Below, piece by piece: positions 62,793 to 64,000 of a stretch of DNA of 64,000 nt. The number at the start of each line of letters is the position of its first letter. Position 1 is the stretch's first letter. The DNA comes from Tautonia rosea (GTDB taxonomy: Bacteria; Planctomycetota; Planctomycetia; Isosphaerales; Isosphaeraceae): positions 62,001 through 126,000 of the forward strand of contig NZ_JABBYO010000002.1 of NCBI RefSeq assembly GCF_012958305.1, read 5' to 3'. The notes under the pieces are model-generated. The model saw only the letters and a program-made list of their open reading frames with translations. It had not been told where the DNA came from and did no database searches. The position numbers were made by a program, and so were the translations under genes.

Positions 62793-64000
62793 CCTCCTTG
62801 CCCTCCCCGCGCAACTCGGCGGCATGGTGCTTGATTTCGGCGAGCTTGGCGACGAGTTCGTAGAAGCCGTGCCACTGGACGAAGTCGGCTCCGCCCATGA
62901 AGGCGCCGTGTTTGGCCGTGCGGCCGTAGTAGTGCCAGAGGTCGAAGTAGAGGAACTCGATTGGCTCGTCGAAGGGGGCGGGGGTGAGGAGATTTTCCTC
63001 GTAAAGCCCTTCCATGACCTCTCGGGCCTGCTTGACGAGGGAGTTGGTGGACTTGAGGACGCTTTCGGCCTCTCGGTAGAAGGTGCTGATGTTATTGTTC
63101 GTGTGGCATTCGAGGCAGGACGCCTTCATCTCGATCTGCTTTTTGCGGAAGTCGTCGCGACGGTCGGAGACCTCGGCAAAGAGGAAGTAGGAGAGGCGTT
63201 CGCCGACGTCGTGGGTGGGGTCGAGGCGATCTCCGATGCCGCTCATGTGGCAGGTGGAGCAGGTGGGGACTGGCATGTCCTTCGAGGTGAGGGTCTTGGG
63301 ATCAGCCCCGAGGTTCATGTCGTGGCGCTGGGCGTGGAAGAGGACGCCGTGCTTCGATTCGTTGTAGATTTCGAGCTGCGAATGATCGGGCCCCATGTGG
63401 CACTGGCCGCAGGTCTGGGGAGATCGGGCCAGCTCGACCGAGGCGACGTGGCGGGCGTGGCACGAGGTACACGAGCCGATCGAGCCGTCGGCGTTCGGCT
63501 TCCCAATGTCGTGGCACTTCTGGCAGCCCTTGGTGATCGAAGCGGGACCCTGGAGCATGGCCAGGGCGTTCGGCTCGCGATCGACCCAGCCGGGGTGGTA
63601 CTGCTCGGCAAAGGCGATTTGCTCGGCGGTGAAATCCTCGGCGCCGGTGACGGCGGCCCAGGAGGGGGCGGCGTGCCGGCTGCGGAGGTACTGATCGTAC
63701 TGGTCCTTGTGGCAGCCGGAGCAGTTCAGGGCGGTGACCTGCTTGACGATCTCGAAGCCCTGATGCGGCAGGACCTCCTGGCCTTCCTGGGGGGTGTGGC
63801 AATCCATGCAGTTGAGTCCGGCGGAAGCGTGGGCGCTCATCTCGAATTCATGGACGACCGCGCCGGTTTCGTGTTCGTGGCACTGAGCACAGCGGCCGGT
63901 GGCCTTGACCATCGCCGGGGTGGTTCGGGCGACCTCGACGGCCGGGCGGCGGCTGTTGACGACAAAGGCGGCCACGATCATGGCCGTGCCGAGAAAGACG
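62755..64000 (-). CDS. octaheme c-type cytochrome, hydroxylamine-oxidoreductase-like (partial)
   Basis: At least 414 residues; the start lies beyond the right edge, since a hydrophobic anchor (VFLGTAMIVAAFVVN) runs into the border. Eight CxxCH haem sites are visible: CAQCH, CMDCH, CSGCH, CQKCH, CTSCH, CGQCH, CSTCH and CLECH. The number and the C-terminal helical domain (LLTPAPFDEPIEFLYFDLWH) match the HAO-like octaheme family, in which hydroxylamine, hydrazine or nitrite are handled at haem 4. Substrate cannot be read here. The protein is exported and haem is attached in the periplasm. Confidence 0.92.
   Translation of the reverse strand, partial: VFLGTAMIVAAFVVNSRRPAVEVARTTPAMVKATGRCAQCHEHETGAVVHEFEMSAHASAGLNCMDCHTPQEGQEVLPHQGFEIVKQVTALNCSGCHKDQYDQYLRSRHAAPSWAAVTGAEDFTAEQIAFAEQYHPGWVDREPNALAMLQGPASITKGCQKCHDIGKPNADGSIGSCTSCHARHVASVELARSPQTCGQCHMGPDHSQLEIYNESKHGVLFHAQRHDMNLGADPKTLTSKDMPVPTCSTCHMSGIGDRLDPTHDVGERLSYFLFAEVSDRRDDFRKKQIEMKASCLECHTNNNISTFYREAESVLKSTNSLVKQAREVMEGLYEENLLTPAPFDEPIEFLYFDLWHYYGRTAKHGAFMGGADFVQWHGFYELVAKLAEIKHHAAELRGEGKEDADSSDTATDAE

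Overview
The window reads as a chromosomal segment of a high-GC planctomycete, most likely of the Isosphaeraceae or a near relative. The main reasons are a DUF1559 prepilin-type protein, planctomycete-style ECF sigma factors with long C-terminal extensions, a very large TPR protein beside a TolQ/ExbB-like protein and a cyclase-fold protein, Uma2-family genes, and many GTG/TTG starts. The organism assignment is inference from gene content; there is no rRNA gene in the window.

Layout. 1-0.9 kb holds the start of a ketoacyl-ACP synthase and a Trm112-like protein. 1.3-8.4 kb is a compact minus-strand phage head module: large terminase, portal-like protein, a 39-residue membrane peptide, scaffold-like protein, major capsid and three small proteins. 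I see no integrase, tail or lysis genes. 9.1-11.5 kb carries the ergothioneine genes egtB and egtD, facing each other across a hairpin. 11.9-16 kb holds phosphofructokinase, an S4 protein, CvpA, an RmlD-like reductase and pyrophosphatase. 16-21.6 kb is the PrkA / YeaH-YhbH / SpoVR set with an extra 161-residue gene. 22-30.5 kb is a planctomycete-type envelope cluster (multipass membrane protein, cyclase-fold protein, TolQ/ExbB-like protein, giant TPR protein).

30.8-34.8 kb is a complete pstSCAB phosphate-uptake operon. 34.8-44.2 kb holds dCTP deaminase, an M20 amidohydrolase, a YbdK-type ligase, an orphan OmpR/PhoB-class response regulator, CsrA, thioredoxin reductase, FtsH and a PfkB-family kinase. 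44.2-51.2 kb holds archease, a Uma2 protein, Bcp peroxiredoxin, an exported FAH-family protein, a frameshifted DUF1559 gene, a sigma factor, a HAD hydrolase and a phosphohexomutase. 51.6-54.7 kb is a periplasmic-binding-protein / histidine-kinase pair.

54.7-55.4 kb is non-coding and holds degenerate repeats. It precedes the most unusual gene of the window (55.5-57.9 kb): an ECF sigma factor fused through a transmembrane segment and coiled coil to a Wza-type polysaccharide-export domain. 58-64 kb is accessory in character: antitoxin-like remnants, a DUF104/PIN toxin-antitoxin pair, a second Uma2 gene, a DUF5131/TcmP pair, and at the edge an octaheme cytochrome c with a membrane partner.

Start codons were chosen from ribosome-binding sites, overlaps and family length. 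Family names rest on recognisable motifs; no database search was possible.
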